A DNA stretch of 64,000 nucleotides. It comes from Streptomyces sp. NBC_01591. GTDB lineage: Bacteria; Actinomycetota; Actinomycetes; Streptomycetales; Streptomycetaceae. Both the position numbers and the translations under genes were made by a program. Below, piece by piece: positions 8,956 to 18,428 of the stretch. Where the stretch lies: positions 8,308,001 to 8,372,000 of the forward strand of contig NZ_CP109327.1 in the NCBI RefSeq assembly GCF_035918155.1. The letters run 5' to 3'. Below the pieces are notes generated by a model that had not been told where the DNA came from, did not search any database, and saw nothing but the letters and a program-made list of their open reading frames with translations. The first letter of the stretch is position 1. Each line of letters starts with the position of its first letter.

Positions 8956-11085
8956 ATGACCACCCACCGCATCCGCGTCGGCATCGACGTGGGCGGAACC
9001 TTCACCGACGCCGTGGCCGTAGACGCCACGACCCTCGAACTGCTGGGGCAGGTGAAGGTTCCCACCAGCCACCACCACGAGGACGGCGTTGCCCACGGCA
9101 TCGTCGAGGCACTCGACCGGCTGCTCGAACAGACCGGCCGCGCCGCCGAGGATGTCGCGTTCCTGGCACACGGCACGACACAGGCTACCAACGCCCTGCT
9201 GGAGGGCGATGTCGCCACCGTCGGGCTGATCGGCATCGGAACGGGACCCGGCGCCGTGCTCACCCGCCGGCTCGCCTCGCTCGGCAGGCTCGAACTCGCC
9301 CCGGGAAAGCGGCTCCCGCTCTCCTACGCCCATGTGACCGACCCCGAGGACGCGGACGAGGTGCGCACCGCCGTCGAAGCCGTCACCCGGGACGGGGCCC
9401 AAGTCCTCGTCGCCAGCGAGCCGTTCGGCGTCGACCGGCCGGAGGGCGAGCAGGCGGTCCTCGAGGCGGCCCGCCCGCGCGGACTGCCGATGACGGCCGC
9501 GCACGAGATCACCTCCCTGTACGGACTCGCCAAGCGGACCCGTACCGCCGTGGTCAACGCCGCGATCCTGCCGCGCATGCTGGCCACCGCCGACCTCGTC
9601 GACGCCTCCATCACCAAGGCCGGGGTGAACGCGCCCCTGATGGTGATGCGGTGCGACGGCGGTGTGATGTCGCTCGACGAGATGCGCAGGCGCCCGCTGC
9701 TGACCGTGCTCTCCGGACCCGCCGCGGGAGTGGCCGGCGCGCTGATGCAGGAACGGATCAGCGAGGGCCTCTTCCTGGAGACCGGCGGCACGTCCACCGA
9801 CATCAGCGTCGTCCGCCGCGGCAAGGTCGCCGTCCGGCACGCCACCATCCTCGGCAAGGCGTCCTACCTCTCCGCGCTCGATGTGCGGACCGTCGGCGTC
9901 GGCGGCGGGTCCATGGTCCGGATCGGCGGCGGCAGGGTCGTCGGCGTCGGGCCCCGCAGCGCGCACATCGCCGGACTGCCGTACGCCTGCTTCGCCACCC
10001 TCGACGAGCTGCGCGACGCGCGCGTCACCACCGTCCGGCCTATGGAGGGCGACCCCGACGACTACGCGGTCATCGACGCGTCCGGCGGACGGTACGCGAT
10101 CACGATGACCTGCGCGGCCAACGCGCTGGGCCGGGTGCCCGAGGGCGACTTCGCCCGCTGCGACCAGGACGTGGCCCAGGCGGGGCTGGCCCCGCTGGCC
10201 GCCGCACTGTCCACCGATGTCGCGACGGCCGCCGCCCGGCTCCTCGACGCGGGCATCGAGCAGGTCAGGGCCGTGACCGACGCCATGATCCGCGACTACC
10301 GGCTGGAGAAGGACACCGCGGTCCTGGTCGGGGGCGGCGGGGGCGCCGCGTCCGTCACCCCGCACCTCGCCTCCGTCACCGGCCAGGAGGGCCGGATCGC
10401 CCGGCACAGCGAGGTCATCAGCCCGATCGGAGTCGCCCTCGCCCTGGTCCGTGAGCAGATCGAGCGGATCATCCCGGGCGCCGGCCAGGAGCAGATCCTC
10501 GCCGTCCGAGCCGAGGCCGAGGCGGCCGTCGTCGCCCAGGGCGCCGCCGCCGACGGCGTGGAGGTGGAGGTGACCGTGGACCCGCAGACCAGCACCGTAC
10601 GGGCGGTGGCCACCGGCGCCACCGAACTCCGCACCCAGGACCGCGCCCACCGCGCCGACGAGGACGAACGTCTGCGCGCCGCGGCGGCCAGCCTCAAGAC
10701 CGACCCGTCGGACGTGAGCATCCTCGCCACCACCCCCGCCCATACCGTCTACGGCACCGAGATCCGGCGCCGCTTCCGCACCACCCGGCATCCCGTGCGG
10801 GTCGTCGACGCCGACGGCGTCGTCCGGCTGCACGCCCCCGACGCCCGGGTGGAGACCACCACCGTCGGCAGCGCCCCCGAGACGCTCGCCCGGCTCGTCG
10901 GCGAGGCCACCTCGTACGGCGACGGCGGGGTCCGCGCCCCCGCCCTGCGACTGCTCCTCGGCTCCCGCATCGCCGACCTCTCCGGCGTCCTGGACCCGCA
11001 GCCACTGCTGGCCCTGGCCCGCAGCGAACTCGGCACCCGCGCCGCGGACGAGTCCGTGATCGCGGTCGTGGAGGTACGGACATGA
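8956..11085 (+). CDS. HyuA-type hydantoinase/oxoprolinase family ATPase subunit, without HyuB partner
   Basis: This is a 709-residue protein. The ASKHA-type phosphate-binding opening GIDVGGTFTDAVAV and HGTTQATNALLEG are those of the ATP-dependent hydantoinase A / oxoprolinase family. A second phosphate-binding motif FLETGGTSTDISVV follows, with a C-terminal domain after about residue 500. Members use ATP to activate a carbonyl oxygen of a cyclic amide, ketone or acid. They normally work with a HyuB-type partner, and none is encoded here. ATG 8956 has a strong AAGGAGG at 8940-8946. The stop overlaps the start of the HExxH protein (ATGA), so the two are co-translated and may be partners. Confidence 0.87.
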   Translation: MTTHRIRVGIDVGGTFTDAVAVDATTLELLGQVKVPTSHHHEDGVAHGIVEALDRLLEQTGRAAEDVAFLAHGTTQATNALLEGDVATVGLIGIGTGPGAVLTRRLASLGRLELAPGKRLPLSYAHVTDPEDADEVRTAVEAVTRDGAQVLVASEPFGVDRPEGEQAVLEAARPRGLPMTAAHEITSLYGLAKRTRTAVVNAAILPRMLATADLVDASITKAGVNAPLMVMRCDGGVMSLDEMRRRPLLTVLSGPAAGVAGALMQERISEGLFLETGGTSTDISVVRRGKVAVRHATILGKASYLSALDVRTVGVGGGSMVRIGGGRVVGVGPRSAHIAGLPYACFATLDELRDARVTTVRPMEGDPDDYAVIDASGGRYAITMTCAANALGRVPEGDFARCDQDVAQAGLAPLAAALSTDVATAAARLLDAGIEQVRAVTDAMIRDYRLEKDTAVLVGGGGGAASVTPHLASVTGQEGRIARHSEVISPIGVALALVREQIERIIPGAGQEQILAVRAEAEAAVVAQGAAADGVEVEVTVDPQTSTVRAVATGATELRTQDRAHRADEDERLRAAAASLKTDPSDVSILATTPAHTVYGTEIRRRFRTTRHPVRVVDADGVVRLHAPDARVETTTVGSAPETLARLVGEATSYGDGGVRAPALRLLLGSRIADLSGVLDPQPLLALARSELGTRAADESVIAVVEVRT

Positions 11086-11669
11086 GCACGCCCGTCGACC
11101 TCGCCGCCACGGACGACATCGAGTTCGGCGTACGGCTCCTGGCGGCCACCCCCACGCACGAAGGACGCGACCACGAGCTGCTGCGCCACTGGGCCACCGT
11201 GGCAACGGAGTTCGGCGCCCGGCTCACCCCCGCCCCGTCCCGCGCCCGCGTCGTCGAACGCGACGGCGGGCTGGAACACGGCCTCCTCGCCCGCTACACC
11301 TCACGCCCCGCCACCGTCGAGCTGTACACCGACACCCTCGCCCGCGCCGAGGCACTGGTCGACGAGCGCGGCTGGCGCCACTGGTACCCGGCGGGCTCGG
11401 TGCGTGCGGCGGCCCTCGCGCACGAGGCCGTCCACGAACTGCTCCATCACGGCCCGGCCAGAGCAGCGCTGAAACAGGCGCTCGGCCATGTCGTGCTGCG
11501 CGCCGGACGCCGACGCCTGTACGGCCATGTCGCCGGGGCCGAGGAGATCGCCGCCCATGCCCATGCCCGCACCGCCTGTGGACTCGGCCGCAGCCCGCTG
11601 CTGCTGACCGCCGCGCTGGCCACGGCCGACGCGCACCCCACCACTGCCCCGCACGGAAGAGAGAAGTAA
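11082..11669 (+). CDS. Uncharacterised protein with an HExxH motif
   Basis: This is a 195-residue protein I do not recognise. Its ATG overlaps the HyuA-type stop (ATGA). Residues 114-123 read HEAVHELLHH, a zincin-like HExxH followed by more His residues, which could bind a metal; the motif also arises by chance in helices, so hydrolase activity is not shown. No signal peptide or membrane segment is visible. The tight coupling with the HyuA-type ATPase and the absence of HyuB make it a candidate partner subunit. It sits four bases upstream of the transporter gene. Confidence 0.7.
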   Translation: MSTPVDLAATDDIEFGVRLLAATPTHEGRDHELLRHWATVATEFGARLTPAPSRARVVERDGGLEHGLLARYTSRPATVELYTDTLARAEALVDERGWRHWYPAGSVRAAALAHEAVHELLHHGPARAALKQALGHVVLRAGRRRLYGHVAGAEEIAAHAHARTACGLGRSPLLLTAALATADAHPTTAPHGREK

Positions 11670-11673
11670 CGCC

Positions 11674-12957
11674 ATGGGTGTCGTCATCCTCCTCGTCATG
11701 GCGGCCGGTGTCGCCGCGATGCTCACCCGGAAACTCCCCACGGCCTTCGCGCTCGTCGTCCTGGCCGTCGTCATCGCCCTCGTCGCGGGCGCCCCGCTCA
11801 CCGGCAAGAACAGTGTCCTGGACACGGTCCTCCAGGAGGGCGCACCAGCCCTCGCCGCCACCATGATCGCCATCCTGCTCGGCTCCTGGCTCGGCAAGCT
11901 CCTGGACGAGACCGGCATCGCGGGCACCCTCGTCCGCAAGATCGTCGAATTCGGCGGCGACCGCCCGGTCGTGGTGGCCCTCGGAGTCCTCGCCGTCTCC
12001 ACCCTCGTCGGTACGGTGACGGGCTCCGCGCCCGCCGCGATGCTCGCCGGAATCATCGGCATCCCGGCGATGATCGCCGTCGGCATCCCCAAGGTCACCG
12101 CGGCCGGCACGATCCTCATGGGCATCGCGGCGGGAATGCCGTTCGAGCTGCCCGTCTGGCAGTTCTTCTCCACCGCGCTGGAACTGCCCATCCCCACCGT
12201 GCGCGGCTTCATGATCAAGCTGTTCCCGTTCGCACTGGCCGCCGCGGTCCTCTTCGTCCTCGTCGAGTCCCGCCGCCGCGGCGTCGAACACGCCTGGTCC
12301 GCCAAGTCCCTTGCGCCGAAGGCGCGTTCCGGTAGGCGTGCCCGGCTCGGCGACGCCCCCTGGTACGCGCTGCTCACGCCGGTAGTTCCCCTGGTCCTGG
12401 CCCTCGGCCTCGAAGTGGCCATCATTCCCTCGCTGCTCGCGGGCGTTCTCTACTGCCTGGTCACCACCACCCGGCCGCGCGAGATGAACAAGCGGCTGCT
12501 GCGCACCCTCTACGGCGGCTTCGAGGTGGCCGCCGCACCGATCACCCTGTTCATCGCCATCGGCATCCTGCTCGCGGCGGTGAAACTGCCCGGAGCGATC
12601 GAGGCGCTCGAACCCCTCGTCAAGGCGGTCAGCCCGCAGAACGCGGTGCTGTTCGTGCTCGTCTTCACCGTCCTCGTACCGCTCTGCCTCTACCGCGGCC
12701 CGCTCAACGTCTTCGGTCTCGGCGCGGGCATCGCCGGCGTCCTGATCGCCGCCGGCATCTACCCCGCCACCGCGGTGCTGGGCCTGGCCACCTCGTACAA
12801 CCAGGTGTTCGGCGTCGCCGACCCCACGAGCACCCAGACCGTGTGGAGCGCGCAGTACGCGGGCGTCTCCCCGCAGCAGGTGATGGTCCGCACCCTGCCG
12901 TACGTCTGGGCCGTCGCACTCGGCGGCTTCTGCGTGACCGCCGCCACCTATCTCTGA
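11674..12957 (+). CDS. Ion-coupled organic-acid transporter (citrate/gluconate/DctM-like superfamily)
   Basis: This is a 427-residue polytopic membrane protein with about eleven hydrophobic segments. Two related halves carry re-entrant-loop-like stretches: TGSAPAAMLAGIIGIPAMIA in the first and the LCLYRGPLNVFGLGAG region in the second. This layout is that of the Ion Transporter superfamily (CitMHS, GntP, DctM). It is probably the uptake system for the substrate of the surrounding operon, an acidic compound by family habit. No binding-protein genes accompany it, so a secondary symporter is more likely than a TRAP system. Confidence 0.75.
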   Translation: MGVVILLVMAAGVAAMLTRKLPTAFALVVLAVVIALVAGAPLTGKNSVLDTVLQEGAPALAATMIAILLGSWLGKLLDETGIAGTLVRKIVEFGGDRPVVVALGVLAVSTLVGTVTGSAPAAMLAGIIGIPAMIAVGIPKVTAAGTILMGIAAGMPFELPVWQFFSTALELPIPTVRGFMIKLFPFALAAAVLFVLVESRRRGVEHAWSAKSLAPKARSGRRARLGDAPWYALLTPVVPLVLALGLEVAIIPSLLAGVLYCLVTTTRPREMNKRLLRTLYGGFEVAAAPITLFIAIGILLAAVKLPGAIEALEPLVKAVSPQNAVLFVLVFTVLVPLCLYRGPLNVFGLGAGIAGVLIAAGIYPATAVLGLATSYNQVFGVADPTSTQTVWSAQYAGVSPQQVMVRTLPYVWAVALGGFCVTAATYL

Positions 12958-12990
12958 CACGTTCACCCACTCCCGGGACGGAGTTCACCC

Positions 12991-14016
12991 ATGAACGAGC
13001 CGCAGACCAATCCGGAGAGCGAGCCGCGGATGGGCCGCCGAGTCTTCCTGCGCTCGGCCGCAGCCGCCGGCACGGTCCTCGCCACCGGCGCCATCACGAC
13101 CGGCACCGCGGCCGCCGCGCCCGCCGGCTTCCCCGACTACCGGTACGTCAGGACGCTGCTCGACCCCTCGCAGCTGAAGTACAACCCCACCGGCGAGATC
13201 ATCTTCCCCTGCATCAGGGGAGCGGCGGGCCGGGTGCCGAAGCCGCTGGGCCGCTACTACCTCTACTACGCCCCGCACGACGCCCCCGGCGGCATCTGCC
13301 TCGCCTACGGCGACAACATCGAGGGCCCCTTCACCGAGTACCCCGCCAACCCGATCGTGGCCAACGACTGGCAGCCGCACTACAAGGTCAGCCACGTCTC
13401 GTCCCCGCACGTCCTGTGGAACGAGGACGCGCACGAGATGTGGCTCTACTTCCACGGCGAGAACACCACGACCCGCCTCGCCCGCTCGAAGGACGGCATC
13501 CACTTCACGTACGACAAGGTGGTACTGACCACGGCGATGCTCCCGGCCGGGACGACGGAGACGTCGTACGCCCGGGTCTTCCGGCACGATCTGCCCTCGC
13601 GCGGTGCCCGCTACGTGATGCTGTTCATGCGGAACGACACCACCAACCACCGGGACATCGGCTGGGGCTGGTCCGCCGACGGCCGCGGCTGGACATTCGA
13701 CCAGCAGTCCCTGGTCAGCCATACCGACGTCGGTGCCGTGAACATCGGGGGCCCGCACCTGCTCACCCGGAACGGCAGCGCGTACGTCGTCTACAACACC
13801 GACAAGGCAAGCGGCGGCAACCTCCTGATCACCGAGGTCGGCAACGACTTCACCCGCCGGAACCACCTGGGTCTCTTCCACGACTCGCTCTCCGGAGCAC
13901 CGGACAACGGACGGAGCGCGGCACCGAGTTTCGGCACCCAGGACGGGGCGGCGTACATGGTCTACGAGGCGGGCGAGCGACTCCAGGGGGCCATCGCCGT
14001 GGCCCGCGCCGTGTAG
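12991..14016 (+). CDS. Tat-exported five-bladed beta-propeller protein (GH43-like)
   Basis: This is a 341-residue protein. The N-terminus contains a twin-arginine motif (GRRVFLRS at about residues 15-22), a hydrophobic stretch and an Ala-rich cleavage region (GTAAAAPAG), so export in folded form is expected. The remainder has repeated strand texts such as YYLYYAPHDAPGGICLAYGD and EMWLYFHGENTTTRLARSKD, typical of GH43/GH32-type propellers. It probably acts outside the cell on a plant or microbial glycan and feeds the catabolic operon it terminates. Catalytic acids could not be assigned securely, so a lectin-like role is possible. Confidence 0.7.
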   Translation: MNEPQTNPESEPRMGRRVFLRSAAAAGTVLATGAITTGTAAAAPAGFPDYRYVRTLLDPSQLKYNPTGEIIFPCIRGAAGRVPKPLGRYYLYYAPHDAPGGICLAYGDNIEGPFTEYPANPIVANDWQPHYKVSHVSSPHVLWNEDAHEMWLYFHGENTTTRLARSKDGIHFTYDKVVLTTAMLPAGTTETSYARVFRHDLPSRGARYVMLFMRNDTTNHRDIGWGWSADGRGWTFDQQSLVSHTDVGAVNIGGPHLLTRNGSAYVVYNTDKASGGNLLITEVGNDFTRRNHLGLFHDSLSGAPDNGRSAAPSFGTQDGAAYMVYEAGERLQGAIAVARAV

Positions 14017-14047
14017 GGGGAGGGTGAGGGACGGGGCGCGGCCGGCC

Positions 14048-15211
14048 CTACGCGTCCGCGACCGAGTCGAACCGCACCTCGTCCCGGCCCACACCCCGCG
14101 CGTCCGCGTCGACCGAGCGGCGCAGCGCCTCGTGGAGCTTGGCGGGCGTCAGCACGCCGAGGAACCTCGCCCCGTCCAGTACCGCGACCCACCCCGCGTC
14201 GTGCTGGAGCATCTCGCTGAACGCCTGCTTCAGCGGGGCTCCGACCGGCACCCAGGCATCCATCCTGCGGGCCAGTTCGCCGACCGTGCCGTGGTCACCC
14301 GCGATCCGCAGCGCGTCCGCCGCCACCCAGCCGTGCAGCTCGTCCTCGCCGTTCAGCACCACCGCCCAGCGGGCACCCGTACCGCCCAGCCGTGCCGCCG
14401 CCGCGCCGGCCGGCTCGTCCAGCCGGGCGACCGGCGGCTCCTCCAGGTCATCCGGCTCGATCGTGGTGACCGAGAGCCGCTTCAGACCGCGGTCGGCGCC
14501 GACGAACTGTGCCACGTACGGAGTCGCGGGAGCCCCGAGCACGGCGCCCGGGGTGTCGAACTGCTCGATGCGCCCCGCCCCGTACACCGCGATCCGGTCG
14601 CCCATCCGGACCGCCTCCTCGATGTCATGGGTGACCATCAGGACCGTCTTGCGGACCGTCGCCTGCAGGCTCAGGAATTCGTTCTGCAGCCGCTCGCGCA
14701 CCACCGGGTCGACCGCACCGAACGGCTCGTCCATCAGCAGCACCGGCGGATCCGCGGCCAACGCCCTTGCCACGCCCACCCGTTGGCGCTGGCCTCCGGA
14801 GAGCTGCGCGGGGTACCGGGAGCCGTACGTCTTCGGGTCGAGGCCCACCAGATCCAGCAGCTCGGCGGCCCGCTGCCGGGCCCTCGCCCGTTTCCAGCCG
14901 ACCAGCGCGGGAACGGTCGCGGTGTTGTCGAGGACCGTGCGGTGCGGGAAGAGACCGACCTGCTGGATGACGTAGCCGATCCGGCGGCGCAGTCTCACCG
15001 GGTCGACACCGGAGATGTCGTCGCCGCCGACGAGGATCCGGCCCGACGACGGCTCGATCAGCCGGTTCACCATCATCATCGTGGTCGTCTTGCCGCAGCC
15101 GGACGGCCCGACGAGGGTGACCAGTTCCCCCTCGGAGACCTCGAAGGAGAGATCGTCGACCGCGCTCGTGCCGTCCGGATACACCTTGCTGACCTGCTCG
15201 AACCGGATCAT
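14048..15211 (-). CDS. OpuCA/ProV-type ABC transporter ATP-binding protein with C-terminal CBS region
   Basis: This is a 387-residue ATPase. Walker A GPSGCGKTT, signature LSGGQRQRVGVARAL and Walker B PVLLMDEPFGAVD are intact. The last 120 residues (LHGWVAADAL to FLGVLTPAKL) form the CBS pair by which OpuA/OpuC transporters sense ionic strength. It is the only such ATPase in the window and matches the class of the permease/binding-protein operon at 2654-4952, but lies about 9 kb away on the opposite strand. It is convergent with the propeller gene and divergent from the alpha/beta hydrolase. Confidence 0.9.
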   Translation of the reverse strand: MIRFEQVSKVYPDGTSAVDDLSFEVSEGELVTLVGPSGCGKTTTMMMVNRLIEPSSGRILVGGDDISGVDPVRLRRRIGYVIQQVGLFPHRTVLDNTATVPALVGWKRARARQRAAELLDLVGLDPKTYGSRYPAQLSGGQRQRVGVARALAADPPVLLMDEPFGAVDPVVRERLQNEFLSLQATVRKTVLMVTHDIEEAVRMGDRIAVYGAGRIEQFDTPGAVLGAPATPYVAQFVGADRGLKRLSVTTIEPDDLEEPPVARLDEPAGAAAARLGGTGARWAVVLNGEDELHGWVAADALRIAGDHGTVGELARRMDAWVPVGAPLKQAFSEMLQHDAGWVAVLDGARFLGVLTPAKLHEALRRSVDADARGVGRDEVRFDSVADA

Positions 15212-15317
15212 GCCTGCACGGTAGGAGGCGTCCGGGCGTTCCGCACACGGGCCGCGACTGTCCGTGTCACGGCCGTGTGCTGAACTGTCCGTGGCACATC
15301 TGATTCAGGAGCACCTT

Positions 15318-16613
15318 GTGAGCAGCTACCGGCACCCCGGCATCGTCTTCACCGACCGCTATTTCACGGTCCCGCTCGACCACAGCGATCCGGGTGGTGA
15401 GCAGATCGAAGTCTTCGGCAGGGAGGCCGTGGCGAGCGGCAGGACCGGCGAGGAGCTGCCGTGGCTGGTCTACCTGGAGGGCGGCCCCGGCTTCGGTGCC
15501 CGGCGTTTCATCGGTACGGAGGCCTGGCTGGGGCGGGCCGTACAGGAGTTCCGGGTGCTGCTGCTGGACCAGCGCGGCACCGGCCTCTCCACCCCGGCCA
15601 ACCGGCAGACCCTGCCGCTGCGCGGCGGCCCGCGCGAGCAGGCCGACTACCTCGCCCACTTCCGGTCCGACAACATCGTGCGCGACTGCGAGCTGATCCG
15701 CCCGCAGCTCACCGGCGGCGAACCGTGGACGGTCCTCGGCCAGTCCTTCGGCGGCTTCTGCGCCGTCCGCTATCTTTCGGCCGCCCCCGAAGGGCTCAAG
15801 GCCGTTCTCATCACCGGTGGGCTGCCCTCCCTCGACGCGCACGCCGACGACGTGTACCGGGCCGCCTACCCGCGCATCGAGCGCAAGGTCGCCGCCCACT
15901 ACGCCCGCTACCCGCAGGACGTCGAGCGCGCCCGGGAGATCACCGGCCATCTGCTGGAGCGTCCCACCGACAGTGCCGGACACCGGCTGACGCCCGAGGG
16001 GTTCCAGTCCCTCGGCATCATGCTGGGCGGCGGCAACGGCAGCCACCAGCTGCACTACCTGCTGGAGAACGCCTTCGTCCGCACACCGCTCGGCACGGAG
16101 CTCTCCGACATCTTCCAGGAGGCCATGAGGGCCGCCAACTCGTTCGCCGGGCATCCCCTCTACGCGCTGATGCACGAGGCGATCTACGGCCAGGGCGAGC
16201 AGCCCACCGGCTGGGCGGCCGAGCGGGTCCGGGCGGAATTCCCGCAGTTCGACGCGGCCGCGGCGGTCAAGGGCGACGGCCCGGTGCTCTTCACCGGTGA
16301 GAGCATCCACCCCTGGCACTTCGAGGTGGACCCGGCGCTGCGTCCGCTGCGCGAGACCGCCGAACTGCTGGCCGCGCGTACCGACTGGGCGCCGCTGTAC
16401 GACACCGAGCGCCTGGCAGCCAATCAGGTGCCGGTCGCAGCGGCCGTCTACCACGACGACATGTACGTCGACACGGAACACGCGCTGCGCACGGCGGCGT
16501 CGATCCGGGGCCTGCGCACCTGGGTGACCGATGAGTACGAGCACGACGGGCTGCGTGCGGGCGGACCACGGGTACTGGACCGGCTGCTGGCCCTGGTCCG
16601 GGACGAAATCTGA
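15318..16613 (+). CDS. Alpha/beta hydrolase, proline iminopeptidase-like (S33)
   Basis: This is a 431-residue protein. The oxyanion-hole text LEGGPGFGA, the nucleophile elbow GQSFGG (Ser143), an Asp in YHDDMYVD and a His in EYEHDGLR make a full S33 triad with the usual helical cap between. Such enzymes release N-terminal proline or other residues from short peptides in the cytoplasm. GTG 15318 was chosen because AGGAG at 15307-15311 sits six bases before it; an upstream start at 15264 would add non-conserved residues. Confidence 0.85.
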   Translation: MSSYRHPGIVFTDRYFTVPLDHSDPGGEQIEVFGREAVASGRTGEELPWLVYLEGGPGFGARRFIGTEAWLGRAVQEFRVLLLDQRGTGLSTPANRQTLPLRGGPREQADYLAHFRSDNIVRDCELIRPQLTGGEPWTVLGQSFGGFCAVRYLSAAPEGLKAVLITGGLPSLDAHADDVYRAAYPRIERKVAAHYARYPQDVERAREITGHLLERPTDSAGHRLTPEGFQSLGIMLGGGNGSHQLHYLLENAFVRTPLGTELSDIFQEAMRAANSFAGHPLYALMHEAIYGQGEQPTGWAAERVRAEFPQFDAAAAVKGDGPVLFTGESIHPWHFEVDPALRPLRETAELLAARTDWAPLYDTERLAANQVPVAAAVYHDDMYVDTEHALRTAASIRGLRTWVTDEYEHDGLRAGGPRVLDRLLALVRDEI

Positions 16614-16625
16614 CCGTTCTCGTGA

Positions 16626-17642
<1,017 letters not shown>

Positions 17643-17655
17643 GCCGGCCGGGGGT

Positions 17656-17681
17656 GACGCCGTGGTTCACGCCACGGCGTC
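17656..17681. terminator. Hairpin terminator between cstR-like and TauE genes
   Basis: Ten-base complementary arms (GACGCCGTGG at 17656-17665, complement at 17672-17681) with a six-base loop. The hairpin spans the stop region of the convergent TauE gene, so it could act in both directions. Confidence 0.6.
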
Positions 17682-18428
17682 CACGAACATGAACACGGCC
17701 ACGGCCAGCAGCACCGCGCCGAAGATCCGTTGCAGGGCGGCCGTGGACACTTTCGCGGCGAGCCGCTGCCCGTCCCAGGCACCGAGCACCGCCGTCGCCG
17801 TGAACGGGGCGATCGTCGCCCAGTCCAGCGCGGTGGGCGTGGCGAGACGGGTGACCAGCGCGGCCGTCGAGTTCACCGAGATGACCAGCAGGCTGGTGCC
17901 GACCGCCGCGGTCATCGGGACGGCGACCACGGTGACCAGCGCGGGTACCACCAGGAACCCGCCGCCCACACCGAGGAACCCGGTCACCGTGCCGAGCCCG
18001 GCGCCCGTCCGTGCGACCCGTCCGGCGGGCGCGAACCCCGCACCCTGCCCGACCTGCGGCGCCGACTCGCCCCGCGGGCGGAGCATCCGCATCCCGGCGA
18101 CCACCGCGAGCACGGCGAACCCCGCGGTCAGCACCCCGGACGGGACCCGTACCGACAGCGCCCCGGCGACCGCGGCCGGAACGATCCCGGCTGCCGCGAA
18201 GAGCCCTCCCGTACGCCAGCGGACCCTGCCCTCCCTGGCATGGGCGACCAGTCCGGTCAGCGACGTCGCAATGACGATGAGCAACCCGGCGGTGGTGGCC
18301 GCGGCCGGGGCGAAGCCGAGCGGATAGATCAGCGCGGGGACGGCGAGCACGCTTCCGCCGCCGCCGAGTCCGCCCAGCGCCAGCCCGACCACCGCCCCGG
18401 CGGCCAGCGCCACGATCAGCGCGGTCAT
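17667..18428 (-). CDS. TauE/SafE-family sulfite exporter-like membrane protein
   Basis: This is a 253-residue protein with about eight hydrophobic segments and the two Gly-rich repeats of the TauE/SafE family: LALGGLGGGGSVLAVPALIY near the N-terminus and GFLGVGGGFLVVPAL in the middle. In cst-type operons it exports sulfite or thiosulfate made from persulfides. ATG 18428 overlaps the stop of the upstream MBL-rhodanese gene (ATGA), so both are made from one transcript under the operators at 19826-19877. Confidence 0.88.
   Translation of the reverse strand: MTALIVALAAGAVVGLALGGLGGGGSVLAVPALIYPLGFAPAAATTAGLLIVIATSLTGLVAHAREGRVRWRTGGLFAAAGIVPAAVAGALSVRVPSGVLTAGFAVLAVVAGMRMLRPRGESAPQVGQGAGFAPAGRVARTGAGLGTVTGFLGVGGGFLVVPALVTVVAVPMTAAVGTSLLVISVNSTAALVTRLATPTALDWATIAPFTATAVLGAWDGQRLAAKVSTAALQRIFGAVLLAVAVFMFVDAVA

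Noticed and set aside
8737..11205. Long (822-codon) leftward open frame across the HyuA-type gene
   Set aside because: It is antisense to a well-supported gene, and its composition (Gly/Asp/Arg/Val) is the usual mirror of high-GC coding DNA.
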